A DNA stretch of 64,000 nt, taken from Pseudomonas entomophila (lineage in GTDB: Bacteria; Pseudomonadota; Gammaproteobacteria; Pseudomonadales; Pseudomonadaceae). Positions 8,920 to 16,821 of the stretch are shown piece by piece. Location of the stretch: positions 496,001 to 560,000 of the forward strand of contig NZ_JARGCS010000012.1 of NCBI RefSeq assembly GCF_029193575.1, in the 5' to 3' direction. The notes beneath the pieces are model-generated. The model saw nothing but the letters and a program-made list of their open reading frames with translations, was not told the DNA's origin and ran no database searches. Position numbers and translations under genes: made by a program. The stretch's first letter is position 1, and each line of letters begins with the position of its first letter.

Positions 8920-9543
8920 TCAGGCGTGAACGCGAACGTTGTTCAGCACCACCGGGCGTGCCCAGTGCATGTCGAATTCCAGGTCGTTCTGCTGCTTGGC
9001 GAGGGTGGCCTCGTCGAAGGGTTCCGCTGCCTTGTCCAGCAGTTCGGTCTCGAACTCGGCGATCGGCAGGAACAGCGCGCGTGGCGTCGGCGCGGGGCCA
9101 GGCTCAGGGTGTGGATGGCCCTGGCTTATCACCACCGGGCGCAGCCAGCTGTTGTTGATATCCAACTGACGCTGCTGCTCGATCAGCTCGACGGCGCTGA
9201 AGGGTTCGGCGGCGGGTTCGAGCAGGTCGCGCTCCAGCTCGGCCTTGGGCAGGAACAGCGGCTCGGGCGGCTTGACCTCGGTGTCGTGCACCGCACAGGC
9301 GCGCTGGGCATCGATCAGGGCCAGGGCACGGGCGCCGCCAGTAGGCTCGCCGCTTTCCTTGTCGTGGTACTGGGCCAGGGCCTGGCTCACACTGTCGGTG
9401 ACATCCCCTTGCGGCTCGGCCATGGCGCGGGCGAAGAAATCCTGCCACAGGTGGCTGACGCCTCCGAGTGCCTGGGTATTCTGCCGACCGTAGTTGCCGA
9501 CAGGCGACAGGTAGGTCAAGCCGATGGGAAGGGTGTCTGACAT
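8920..9543 (-). CDS. hypothetical protein with an internal 44-residue duplication
   Basis: 207 residues, cytoplasmic by appearance, no known domain. Two copies of a segment lie exactly 61 residues apart: 96-139 and 157-200. Each has LFLP-x-AE-x-E-x-x-LL-x-x-AAEPF, then a helix rich in Gln, then W-x-RPVV. A Pro-rich linker (PHPEPGPAPTPR) joins them. The first 90 residues are unrelated and contain HLWQDFFARAM. The gene runs opposite to its neighbours, ending 3 nt from the extensin-like gene's stop. It is found next to rsmJ in other pseudomonads as far as I recall. No function is proposed. Confidence 0.75.
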   Translation of the reverse strand: MSDTLPIGLTYLSPVGNYGRQNTQALGGVSHLWQDFFARAMAEPQGDVTDSVSQALAQYHDKESGEPTGGARALALIDAQRACAVHDTEVKPPEPLFLPKAELERDLLEPAAEPFSAVELIEQQRQLDINNSWLRPVVISQGHPHPEPGPAPTPRALFLPIAEFETELLDKAAEPFDEATLAKQQNDLEFDMHWARPVVLNNVRVHA

Positions 9544-9636
9544 GGCAGTCGCGCGCGTTGTGCTCTGGCAGAATAGCGGATACTGCGTGTATCGGCCGTG
9601 GCCGGGGTTTCCTTAATTTTTTTGAGTGCGGGGCGG

Positions 9637-10419
9637 ATGGTGGAGCAAGAGCAGGGCTTGGGTATCAGGGTCGAGGCGTTATCGCCGGAGTTTCAGACGC
9701 AGGCCGCGGCATGGGCCGAGCGCCTGGGGCTGCCTTTGCAGGATGAGGCGGCGGGCTTCGCCGTGCAGGTCGGCGTTGACGGCCTGCAGGTCCAGCAGCT
9801 CGGGCCGCAGGCGCCGGGCGCGGTGCGGGTGGACTTCGTCGAAGGCCAGGCAGCCCATCGGCGGCTGTATGGCGGCGGCAATGGGCAAATGATCGCCAAG
9901 GCGGTTGGCATCGCCCAGGGGGTGCGCCCGCAGGTGCTGGATGCCACGGCGGGGTTGGGCAAGGATGCGTTCGTGCTGGCCAGCCTGGGCTGCCAGATGA
10001 CCTTGATCGAGCGCCAGCCGTTGATTGCCGCGCTGTTGGAGGATGGGTTGGCGCGCGGCCGGCGAGATGCCGAGGTGGGGGCGATCGTCGAGCGCATGCG
10101 GCTGTTGACCGGTAACGCGATCGAACGCATGCGCGCGTGGGAGGGCGAGGCGCCGCAGGTGATCTACCTCGACCCGATGTTCCCGCACCGGGACAAGAGC
10201 GCGTTGGTGAAAAAGGAAATGCGCGTGTTCCGGCCGCTGGTGGGGGATGACCTGGATGCGCCGGCGTTGCTGGAGGCGGCGCTGGCACTGGCGACGCACC
10301 GGGTGGTGGTCAAGCGCCCGCGCAAGGCGCCGATCATCGAAGGGGTGAAGCCGAGCCACAGCCTGGAAGGCAAGTCGAGCCGGTACGACATCTACCCGAA
10401 GAAGGCGTTGAAGGCGTAG
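9637..10419 (+). CDS. rsmJ: 16S rRNA (guanine-1516-N2)-methyltransferase
   Basis: Methylates G1516 of 16S rRNA using S-adenosylmethionine. The start at 9637 ([15 protein letters not shown], 260 residues) is preferred to one at 9598, whose extra residues are unlike the family. SAM-binding motif I is [18 protein letters not shown] around residue 105-122, and the catalytic-type motif is [19 protein letters not shown] around 178. The C-terminus [13 protein letters not shown] is typical of RsmJ. It is divergent from the duplicated hypothetical gene and convergent with a TetR gene. Confidence 0.95.
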   Translation: MVEQEQGLGIRVEALSPEFQTQAAAWAERLGLPLQDEAAGFAVQVGVDGLQVQQLGPQAPGAVRVDFVEGQAAHRRLYGGGNGQMIAKAVGIAQGVRPQVLDATAGLGKDAFVLASLGCQMTLIERQPLIAALLEDGLARGRRDAEVGAIVERMRLLTGNAIERMRAWEGEAPQVIYLDPMFPHRDKSALVKKEMRVFRPLVGDDLDAPALLEAALALATHRVVVKRPRKAPIIEGVKPSHSLEGKSSRYDIYPKKALKA

Positions 10420-10424
10420 ACGCT

Positions 10425-10518
10425 GCCGGCCCTCTCGCGGGGCAAGCCCCACAGGTACCCCGCAGCTCTTAGTGCCAACGGTGAACCTGGAGCGGGCTTG
10501 CCCCGCGATAGGGCCCGC
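10425..10518. repeat. inverted pair of REP elements
   Basis: A plus-oriented copy (10425-10456, with the usual GCTCCC missing) and a minus-oriented copy (10485-10518, AGCGGGCTTGCCCCGCGATA) face each other between the convergent rsmJ and TetR genes. The pair could fold into a long hairpin and act as a bidirectional terminator or transcript-end stabiliser. Confidence 0.75.
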
Positions 10519-10529
10519 CCCGCCAACCG

Positions 10530-11159
10530 CTAAACCCGATACGCCCGCATGAACACCCCGACCACCTCGCGCACATGCGCTTCGGCCGCTTCGTCCTCCA
10601 GCGCGGGCGCGCACCCCAGCAGCAGCCGGTAATCCGGCGCGCCCTTGATCAGGCAGAAGAAATGCTCGGCCGCCCGCAACGGGTTGTCCAGGCGTAGCAG
10701 TCCACGTTCGTTGGCGCAACGCAGCAGCGCTTCCATCTCCGCCAGCACCACTTTCGGCCCGGCTTCGTAGAAGAACTGCCCGAAGCTTGGGTCTTGCGTG
10801 CCCAAGGTCATGATCAGCCGTGTCAGCTTCACCGATTCGTCGCTGCTGATCAGCGCCTGGAAACCCCGGGCGATGTTCAGCAGCACCTGCTCCAGCGGGA
10901 CGTCTTCGGGCAGCTCGAAGATCAGGTCGGGCAATTGCGTCTGGCAGGTCGCCATGACCGCTGCGCCGAACAGTGTCTGTTTGTCGGTGAAGTGGCTGTA
11001 CACCGTGAGTTTTGAAACACCTGCCGCCGCAGCGACCGCATCCATGCTGGTGTTGGCGTAGCCAAGGCTGAGGAACAGCGACTTGGCGGCTTCGAGGATG
11101 GCCTCGCGCTTGGCGAGGTCCTTGGGCCGGCCTGGGCCTATGGGTGCGTCGTTGGACAT
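10530..11159 (-). CDS. TetR-family repressor, MexL-like
   Basis: 209 residues. The N-terminal TetR helix-turn-helix is clear: REAILEAAKSLFLSLGYANTSMDAVAAAAGVSKLTVYSHFTDKQTLF, residues 18-64. The C-terminal ligand domain is all helical. The gene is divergent from an RND efflux operon. The arrangement rsmJ - TetR - membrane fusion - RND pump matches, as I remember it, P. aeruginosa rsmJ - mexL - mexJ - mexK. It probably represses the pump and itself through the shared intergenic region. The inducer is unknown. The direct ortholog name is inferred from synteny, not from a comparison. Confidence 0.9.
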   Translation of the reverse strand: MSNDAPIGPGRPKDLAKREAILEAAKSLFLSLGYANTSMDAVAAAAGVSKLTVYSHFTDKQTLFGAAVMATCQTQLPDLIFELPEDVPLEQVLLNIARGFQALISSDESVKLTRLIMTLGTQDPSFGQFFYEAGPKVVLAEMEALLRCANERGLLRLDNPLRAAEHFFCLIKGAPDYRLLLGCAPALEDEAAEAHVREVVGVFMRAYRV

Positions 11160-11288
11160 TGGATTCCGTGTCTGTCTGAAAGGTCGCCCATCTTACCGGG
11201 TCGAAGGCCCTCGGGCTGCTACGCACGTCGCGCGGCAAATACATTTTTTCTCGCGCCTGCCTGCTTCCCCGACCCCGATCCCTGACTT

Positions 11289-11310
11289 AATATACCCGCC
11301 AGTATAAATA
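11289..11310 (+). promoter_or_regulatory. candidate TetR operator over the efflux-operon promoter
   Basis: TATAC (11291-11295), 6 nt, GTATA (11302-11306) is a perfect inverted repeat, directly followed by AT-rich TATAAATATT. It lies about 35 nt upstream of the membrane-fusion gene in the divergent intergenic region. The size and symmetry suit a TetR dimer, and overlap with the -10 region would give repression. Confidence 0.5.
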
Positions 11311-11342
11311 TTCGATGCGTCCTCTGCCAAAGGTCATTCGTC

Positions 11343-12443
11343 ATGTTGCGTCGCGCCTTGCCCCTTGTCTTGCCCGTTGCCGCCCTCCTGTTGCTCGCCG
11401 CCTGCGGCCAGGAAGCGGCCCCTCCCGCCGCGCCGCGCCCGGCCCTGGTGATTCAGCCGCAGCCGAGCGCTGCCTCCGCCGACAGCTACCCTGGCGAGGT
11501 GCGGGCGCGCTTCGAGCCTGAGCTGGCTTTCCGCATTGCGGGCAAGGTCAGCAAGCGCCTGGTGGAGGAGGGGCAGCGGGTCAAGGCAGAGCAGCCGCTG
11601 GCCGAGCTCGACCCCCAGGACGTGCGCCTGCAACTGGAAGCCAACCGCGCGCAAGTGGCGGCCGCCGAGGCCAACCTGGCGCTGGTCAAGGCCGAGCGCG
11701 ACCGCTACCAGAAGTTGCTGGAGCGCCAGATGGTCAGCCACTCGCAGTTCGACAACGCCGAGAACCTCTACCGCGCAGGCCTGGCCCGACTCAAGCAGGC
11801 CAGGGCCGAGTTCGAGGTGGCGGGCAACCAGGCCGAGTACGCCGTATTGCGCGCACCGCAAAATGGCGTGATCGCCAAGCGCCAGGTCGAGGTCGGCCAG
11901 GTGGTGGCGGCCGGGCAGACGGTGTTCACCCTCGCCGCCGACGGCGAGCGCGAGGTGCTCATCGGCCTGCCGGAGCAGCAGTTCGCCCGCTTCGCCGTGG
12001 GCCAGGCGGTCAGCGTGGAGTTGTGGTCCCACCCTGGCCAACGCTTCGACGGGCGCATCCGTGAGCTGTCGCCCGCCGCCGACCCGCGTTCGCGCACCTT
12101 CGCCGCGCGTATCGCCTTCACGTCCACCCAGGCCCCCGCCGAACTCGGCCAGAGTGCCCGAGTATTCATCGCCCATGCCGAGCACGCACCGTTGTCGGTG
12201 CCGCTGTCGGCGGTCACCGCCGAAGAGGGGCGTGCCTACGTGTGGCGGGTGAACAAGGACAACCGCCTGGAACGCGCCCCGGTGCGCCTGGGCCCCTATG
12301 GCGCCGACAACGTGTCGGTGCTGGAGGGCCTGGGGGCCAGCGACTGGGTGGTCGCCGCCGGCGGCCACGTGCTGCGCGAGGGGCAGGAAGTGCGGCCAGT
12401 GGATCGCACCAACCGTGTGGTGAACCTGGCGACCAAGGAGTAA
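11343..12443 (+). CDS. RND efflux periplasmic adaptor lipoprotein, MexJ-like
   Basis: 366 residues. The signal ends in L-L-A-A-C, with the lipidated cysteine at residue 21. Next come the biotinyl-lipoyl half-motifs (AFRIAGKVSKRLVEEGQRVKAEQPLAEL and APQNGVIAKRQVEVGQVVAAGQ), flanking an alpha-helical hairpin of about 90 residues (QVAAAEANLALVKAERDRYQ). Beta-barrel and membrane-proximal domains follow. It links the inner-membrane pump to an outer-membrane channel. It is followed 6 nt later by the pump gene. No outer-membrane channel gene is adjacent, as in mexJK, so the pump would borrow an OprM- or OpmH-type channel. Confidence 0.93.
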   Translation: MLRRALPLVLPVAALLLLAACGQEAAPPAAPRPALVIQPQPSAASADSYPGEVRARFEPELAFRIAGKVSKRLVEEGQRVKAEQPLAELDPQDVRLQLEANRAQVAAAEANLALVKAERDRYQKLLERQMVSHSQFDNAENLYRAGLARLKQARAEFEVAGNQAEYAVLRAPQNGVIAKRQVEVGQVVAAGQTVFTLAADGEREVLIGLPEQQFARFAVGQAVSVELWSHPGQRFDGRIRELSPAADPRSRTFAARIAFTSTQAPAELGQSARVFIAHAEHAPLSVPLSAVTAEEGRAYVWRVNKDNRLERAPVRLGPYGADNVSVLEGLGASDWVVAAGGHVLREGQEVRPVDRTNRVVNLATKE

Positions 12444-12449
12444 GTCCCG

Positions 12450-15400
12450 ATGGGTTTCAACCTTTCCGCCTGGGCGCTGCGCAATCGCCAGATCGTGTTG
12501 TTTCTGATGATCCTGCTGGCAGCGATCGGCGCCATGTCCTACACCAAGCTGGGGCAGAGCGAAGACCCGCCCTTCACCTTCAAGGCCATGGTCATCCGCA
12601 CCCTGTGGCCCGGCGCCACCGCCGAGGAAGTCTCACGCCAGGTCACCGAGCGCATCGAGAAAAAACTGATGGAAACCGGCGAGTACGAGCGCATCGTCTC
12701 GTTCTCACGCCCCGGTGAGTCTCAGGTGACCTTCATGGCCCGCGACTCGATGCATTCCAACGCCATTCCCGAGTTGTGGTACCAGATCCGCAAGAAGGTC
12801 GCCGATATTCGCCACACCCTGCCGCCAGAAGTCCAGGGCCCGTTCTTCAACGACGAGTTCGGCACCACCTTCGGCAACATCTACGCCCTCACGGGCGAAG
12901 GCTTCGACTACGCGGTGCTCAAGGACTACGCCGACCGCATCCAGATCCAGTTGCAGCGGGTCAAGGACGTGGGCAAGGTCGAGTTGGTCGGCCTGCAGGA
13001 CGAGAAGATCTGGATCGAGCTGTCCAACCTCAAGCTGGCCACCCTCGGCGTGCCCCTGGCCGCCGTGCAGCAGGCCCTGCGCGAGCAGAACGCGGTGAGC
13101 ACCGCAGGTTTCTTCGAAACCCCCAGCGAGCGTTTGCAACTGCGCGTCAGCGGGCAGTTCGACAGCGTCGAGCAGATCCGCCAGTTCCCGATTCGCGTGG
13201 GCGACCGCACCTTCCGCATCGGTGACGTGGCCGAAGTGCACCGTGGCTTCAACGACCCGCCCGCGCCGCGCATGCGCTTCATGGGCGAGGACGCCATTGG
13301 CCTTGCCGTGTCGATGAAGGACGGCGGCGACATCCTGGTGCTGGGCAAGGCCCTGGAAGGCGAGTTCGCCCGCCTGGCGCGCAACCTGCCGGCGGGCATG
13401 GAGCTGCGCAAGGTCTCCGACCAGCCGGCGGCGGTGAAGGCCGGGGTCGGCGAGTTCGTCCAGGTGCTGGTCGAGGCGCTGGCGATCGTGCTGCTGGTGA
13501 GCTTCTTCTCCCTGGGCCTGCGCACCGGCCTGGTGGTGGCGCTGGCGATCCCGCTGGTGCTGGCCATGACCTTTGCCGCCATGCACTACTTCGGCATCGG
13601 CCTGCACAAGATCTCCCTTGGCGCGCTGGTGCTGGCGCTGGGTTTGCTGGTGGACGACGCGATCATTGCCGTGGAGATGATGGCGATCAAGATGGAGCAG
13701 GGTTTCGACCGGCTGAAGGCGGCCAGCTATGCCTGGTCGAGCACGGCGTTTCCAATGCTCACCGGCACCCTGATCACCGCGGCGGGCTTCCTGCCGATCG
13801 CCACCGCCGCCTCGAGCACTGGCGAGTACACCCGTTCGATCTTCCAGGTGGTGACCATCGCCCTGCTGACCTCCTGGGTGGCGGCCGTGGTGTTCGTTCC
13901 CTACCTGGGCGAGCGCTTGCTGCCAGACCTGGCCAAGCGCCATGCGGCGCGCCACGGCAACGCTGAACACGCGCCGGACCCGTATGCCACGCCGTTCTAC
14001 CAGCGCGTGCGGCGAGTCGTGGAGTGGTGCGTGCGGCGGCGCAAGACGGTGATCCTGCTGACCATCGCCGCGTTCGTCGGCAGTATCCTGCTGTTCCGCT
14101 TCGTGCCCCAGCAGTTCTTCCCGGCTTCCGGGCGCCCAGAGCTGATGATCGACCTGAAGCTTGCCGAGGGCGCCTCGCTGAGCAACACCGCCGAGCAGGT
14201 CAAGCGCCTTGAGGCGCTGCTCAAGCAGCAGGACGGCATCGACAACTACGTGGCCTACGTCGGCACCGGTTCGCCACGCTTCTACCTGCCGCTGGACCAG
14301 CAACTGCCGGCGGCAAGCTTCGCCCAGTTCGTGGTGCTGGCCAAATCGCTGGAAGACCGCGAACACCTGCGCAGCTGGTTGATCGGCACGCTGGACGAGC
14401 AGTTCCCGGCGCTGCGCTCGCGGGTCACGCGCCTGGAGAACGGTCCGCCAGTGGGCTACCCGGTGCAATTCCGGGTCACTGGCGAGCATATCGAGAAGGT
14501 CCGCGCCCTGGCCCGCGAGGTGGCGGCCAAAGTGCGCGAGAACCCGCACGTGGTCAACGTGCATCTGGACTGGGAAGAGCCGAGCAAGGCGGTGTTCCTG
14601 GCGGTCGACCAGGACCGCGCCCGAGCCTTGGGCGTGAGTACCGCGCACCTGGCGAGCTTCCTGCAAAGCTCGCTGACCGGCAGTACCGTCAGCCAGTACC
14701 GCGAGGACAACGAGCTGATCGAGATCCTCCTGCGCGGTACCCAGCAGGAGCGTGGCCAACTGGGCAGTCTGGGCAGCCTGGCGCTGCCCACCGACAACGG
14801 CCAGAGCGTGGCGCTGTCACAGGTGGCGACCCTGGAGTACGGCTTCGAGGAAGGCATCATCTGGCACCGCAACCGCCTGCCGACGGTGACCGTGCGCGCC
14901 GACATCTACGACAAGGAGCAGCCGGCGACGCTGATCAAGCAGATCTCGCCGACCTTGCAGCAGGTGCGCGAGCAACTGCCGGACGGCTACCTGCTGGAGG
15001 TGGGCGGCACGGTCGAGGATTCCGAGCGCGGGCAGAAGTCGGTGAACGCCGGCATGCCGTTGTTCATCCTGGTGGTGCTCAGCTTGCTGATGCTCCAGCT
15101 GCGCAGCTTCTCGCGCACGGTGATGGTGTTCCTCACCGCGCCCCTGGGGCTGATCGGCGTGACCCTGTTCCTGCTGGTGTTCCGCCAGCCATTCGGTTTC
15201 GTGGCCATGCTCGGCACCATCGCCCTGGCGGGGATGATCATGCGCAACTCGGTGATCCTGGTGGACCAGATCGAACAGGACATCGCCAGCGGCATGCAGC
15301 GCTGGCAAGCGATCATCGAGGCCACGGTGCGGCGCTTCCGGCCGATCGTGCTCACCGCGCTGGCGGCGGTGCTGGCGATGATCCCGCTGTCGCGCTCGGT

Positions 15401-15518
15401 GTTCTACGGGCCGATGGCGGTGGCGATCATGGGCGGGTTGATCGTCGCCACGGTGCTGACGCTGTTGTTCCTGCCGGCGCTGTATGCGGCGTGGTTCAGG
15501 GTCAGGAAGGAACGCTAG
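12450..15518 (+). CDS. RND multidrug efflux pump, MexK-like
   Basis: 1022 residues, the size of an AcrB-type inner-membrane proton/drug antiporter. The first transmembrane helix (IVLFLMILLAAIGAMSYTKLG) is followed by a periplasmic porter domain, then transmembrane helices 2-6. These include GLLVDDAIIAVEMM around residue 400, whose two aspartates are the proton-relay pair. A second porter domain and the last six helices (VMVFLTAPLGLIGVTLFLLVF, LAGMIMRNSVILVDQIE) complete it. The SEDPPFTFKAMVIRT segment near residue 36 places it with the MexK/TriC-like branch rather than MexB. Substrates cannot be read here. Confidence 0.93.
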   Translation: MGFNLSAWALRNRQIVLFLMILLAAIGAMSYTKLGQSEDPPFTFKAMVIRTLWPGATAEEVSRQVTERIEKKLMETGEYERIVSFSRPGESQVTFMARDSMHSNAIPELWYQIRKKVADIRHTLPPEVQGPFFNDEFGTTFGNIYALTGEGFDYAVLKDYADRIQIQLQRVKDVGKVELVGLQDEKIWIELSNLKLATLGVPLAAVQQALREQNAVSTAGFFETPSERLQLRVSGQFDSVEQIRQFPIRVGDRTFRIGDVAEVHRGFNDPPAPRMRFMGEDAIGLAVSMKDGGDILVLGKALEGEFARLARNLPAGMELRKVSDQPAAVKAGVGEFVQVLVEALAIVLLVSFFSLGLRTGLVVALAIPLVLAMTFAAMHYFGIGLHKISLGALVLALGLLVDDAIIAVEMMAIKMEQGFDRLKAASYAWSSTAFPMLTGTLITAAGFLPIATAASSTGEYTRSIFQVVTIALLTSWVAAVVFVPYLGERLLPDLAKRHAARHGNAEHAPDPYATPFYQRVRRVVEWCVRRRKTVILLTIAAFVGSILLFRFVPQQFFPASGRPELMIDLKLAEGASLSNTAEQVKRLEALLKQQDGIDNYVAYVGTGSPRFYLPLDQQLPAASFAQFVVLAKSLEDREHLRSWLIGTLDEQFPALRSRVTRLENGPPVGYPVQFRVTGEHIEKVRALAREVAAKVRENPHVVNVHLDWEEPSKAVFLAVDQDRARALGVSTAHLASFLQSSLTGSTVSQYREDNELIEILLRGTQQERGQLGSLGSLALPTDNGQSVALSQVATLEYGFEEGIIWHRNRLPTVTVRADIYDKEQPATLIKQISPTLQQVREQLPDGYLLEVGGTVEDSERGQKSVNAGMPLFILVVLSLLMLQLRSFSRTVMVFLTAPLGLIGVTLFLLVFRQPFGFVAMLGTIALAGMIMRNSVILVDQIEQDIASGMQRWQAIIEATVRRFRPIVLTALAAVLAMIPLSRSVFYGPMAVAIMGGLIVATVLTLLFLPALYAAWFRVRKER

Positions 15519-15528
15519 CGACTAGCGA

Positions 15529-15600
15529 CTAGCTGCAAGCTGCAAGAGGGGCGGTGTGGACTCGCTCTTTCTTGGGGCTTGCAGCTAGGCGCTTGCAACT
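15529..15600. repeat. GCTGCAAG-family inverted repeat after the efflux operon
   Basis: CTAGCTGCAAGC (15529-15540) and GCTTGCAGCTAG (15577-15588) are a perfect 12-bp inverted repeat. Inner pairs (CAAGA 15543-15547 with TCTTG 15570-15574) extend the stem, and GCTTGCAACT follows. It lies between the convergent pump and DUF4197 genes. Related GCTGCAAG motifs occur at 19.75 and 35.96 kb. Confidence 0.6.
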
Positions 15601-15607
15601 GCGCGTA

Positions 15608-16294
15608 TCAGAGCGCGCCAAACACCTTCTTGGCCAGGCTGGTCGCCGCCTGCGCCGGGTTCTGGCGAATGTTCTGCTCCTGCTTGGCGATCATCTCGAA
15701 CAGCCCGTCCAGGGCCTTCTCGGTCACGTAGTTCTCGATGTTCGCGTCATCTTTGATCAGCCCCAGCCCCTTGGCCTGCCCGGCGAAGCTGTTGTACTGC
15801 TGGGCCAGGCCGACCTTGTCGGTGGCCTGCTTGACGATCGGCAGGAACTTGGCGCGGATCTGCTCGCGGCTGCTCTTGTTCAGGTACTGGGTGGCCGAGT
15901 CCTCGCCACCGCTGAGGATGCCCTTGGCGTCGGTCACGGTCATCTTCTTCACCGCGTCCACCAGGATCGCCTGGGCCTGCGGCACCGCCGCCTCTGCGGC
16001 CTTGTTCATGCTGGTTTCCAGGGCATCGACCTGATCACCCTTGCCGAACATCTTCATGGCCTTGGCGGCCTTGCCAAGGTTGCCTGGCAGTTCGATGCGC
16101 ACGTCGGGGTTGTTGCTGAAACCGCCTGGGGTGCTCAGTTGCTTGACGGCGATCTGCGCGCCTTGGGTGAGGGCGTCCTTGAGGCCGCCGGCGGCATCGT
16201 TCTGGGACAAGTCGCCAAGCGACAGGGCCATGGCGCCGGCCGACAGCAGCAAGCCGGCGCACAAGGTGGTGAAGCGCAGGGAGGAACGAATCAT
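15608..16294 (-). CDS. exported DUF4197 family protein
   Basis: 228 residues. A signal peptide (MIRSSLRFTTLCAGLLLSAGAMA, predicted cut after residue 23) is followed by a helical DUF4197 domain. It opens LSLGDLSQNDAAGGLKDALTQGAQ and shows IELPGNLGKAAKAMKMFGKGDQVDALETSMNKAAE and SREQIRAKFLPIVKQATDKVGL. The role is unknown; the protein should be periplasmic. It is followed upstream on the same strand by the YbaY-like lipoprotein gene with about 33 nt between them, so the two probably form an operon with that gene first. Confidence 0.88.
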   Translation of the reverse strand: MIRSSLRFTTLCAGLLLSAGAMALSLGDLSQNDAAGGLKDALTQGAQIAVKQLSTPGGFSNNPDVRIELPGNLGKAAKAMKMFGKGDQVDALETSMNKAAEAAVPQAQAILVDAVKKMTVTDAKGILSGGEDSATQYLNKSSREQIRAKFLPIVKQATDKVGLAQQYNSFAGQAKGLGLIKDDANIENYVTEKALDGLFEMIAKQEQNIRQNPAQAATSLAKKVFGAL

Positions 16295-16327
16295 GAGGGC
16301 TTCCTTATGGGCAGAAATACACGTGAA

Positions 16328-16726
16328 TCAGCGAATCGGGTCGACCTTGATACGCAAGGGGAGCGGGTCACTGCCGTCGAGTTGCACGCCATGGTGCTCG
16401 GTGTTGATGAACAGCAGCTTGCCGTCCAGTTCGATACGCGCGCTCACCGCGTAGCGGTGGTCAGGCTTGACCTGGGCGGGGTCGTAGGCGAGGTGGAACG
16501 GCAGCGGCACATTGCCTTGGACCGGGCCGGACTGCTTGGCCAGCGTCACGGCGGGGGCGTCCATCCGCGAGACATCCTGCAGGCTCACGCTCAAGGTGGC
16601 GGCAGACGGCAGGGCGATGCGCTGCAGGTAGAAGACCTCGCCGTCGAGGCTGGCCTGGGGCTTGGGTGTTTGGCTGGAGCAGGCTGCGAGCAGGGTGGCG
16701 CAGCACAGCGTGACGAGTTTTTTCAT
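16328..16726 (-). CDS. YbaY-like lipoprotein
   Basis: 132 residues. The start at 16726 has GGAG 5 nt upstream and gives a clean lipoprotein signal, MKKLVTLCCATLLAAC, with the lipidated cysteine at residue 16. The mature domain resembles the YbaY/YscW beta-sandwich family: ASLDGEVFYLQRIALPSAATLSVSLQDVSRMDAPAVTLAKQSG, then VPLPFHLAYDPAQV and HRYAVSARIELDGKLLFIN. Such proteins are outer-membrane lipoproteins of uncertain role, or pilotins in type III secretion. No secretion genes lie nearby, so a pilotin role is unlikely here. Confidence 0.85.
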   Translation of the reverse strand: MKKLVTLCCATLLAACSSQTPKPQASLDGEVFYLQRIALPSAATLSVSLQDVSRMDAPAVTLAKQSGPVQGNVPLPFHLAYDPAQVKPDHRYAVSARIELDGKLLFINTEHHGVQLDGSDPLPLRIKVDPIR

Positions 16727-16796
16727 GGCATCTCCGGATCCTTGGTGTTTGGCCAACCTGGAGAAGGTTAGCGCAATGGGGTGTGCCTGCGTGAAT

Positions 16797-16820
16797 GCGG
16801 CGGCCCTATCGCGGGGCGGT
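16797..16820 (+). repeat. partial REP element
   Basis: GCGGCGGCCCTATCGCGGGG is the 5' half of the REP element and lacks the TCCCACAGG arm. It abuts the 3' end of plsB, which ends at 16822. Confidence 0.55.
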
Positions 16821-16821
16821 C

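Noticed and set aside
9598..9636. Upstream ATG for rsmJ
   Set aside because: The added residues ([12 protein letters not shown]) are unlike the family and the ATG lies in the divergent promoter region.
12705..14759. Very long open frame antisense to the RND pump gene, and similar frames opposite ppc, plsB, ndvB, glnD, bamA and dnaE
   Set aside because: High GC with strong third-position bias keeps the opposite strand open. The translations are low-complexity (Gln, His, Leu, Val, Gly rich), show no domains, and lie over genes with clear family motifs.
16328..16726. Type III secretion pilotin
   Set aside because: The fold family includes pilotins, but no secretion apparatus genes lie in the window and the YbaY-like housekeeping lipoprotein is the simpler reading.
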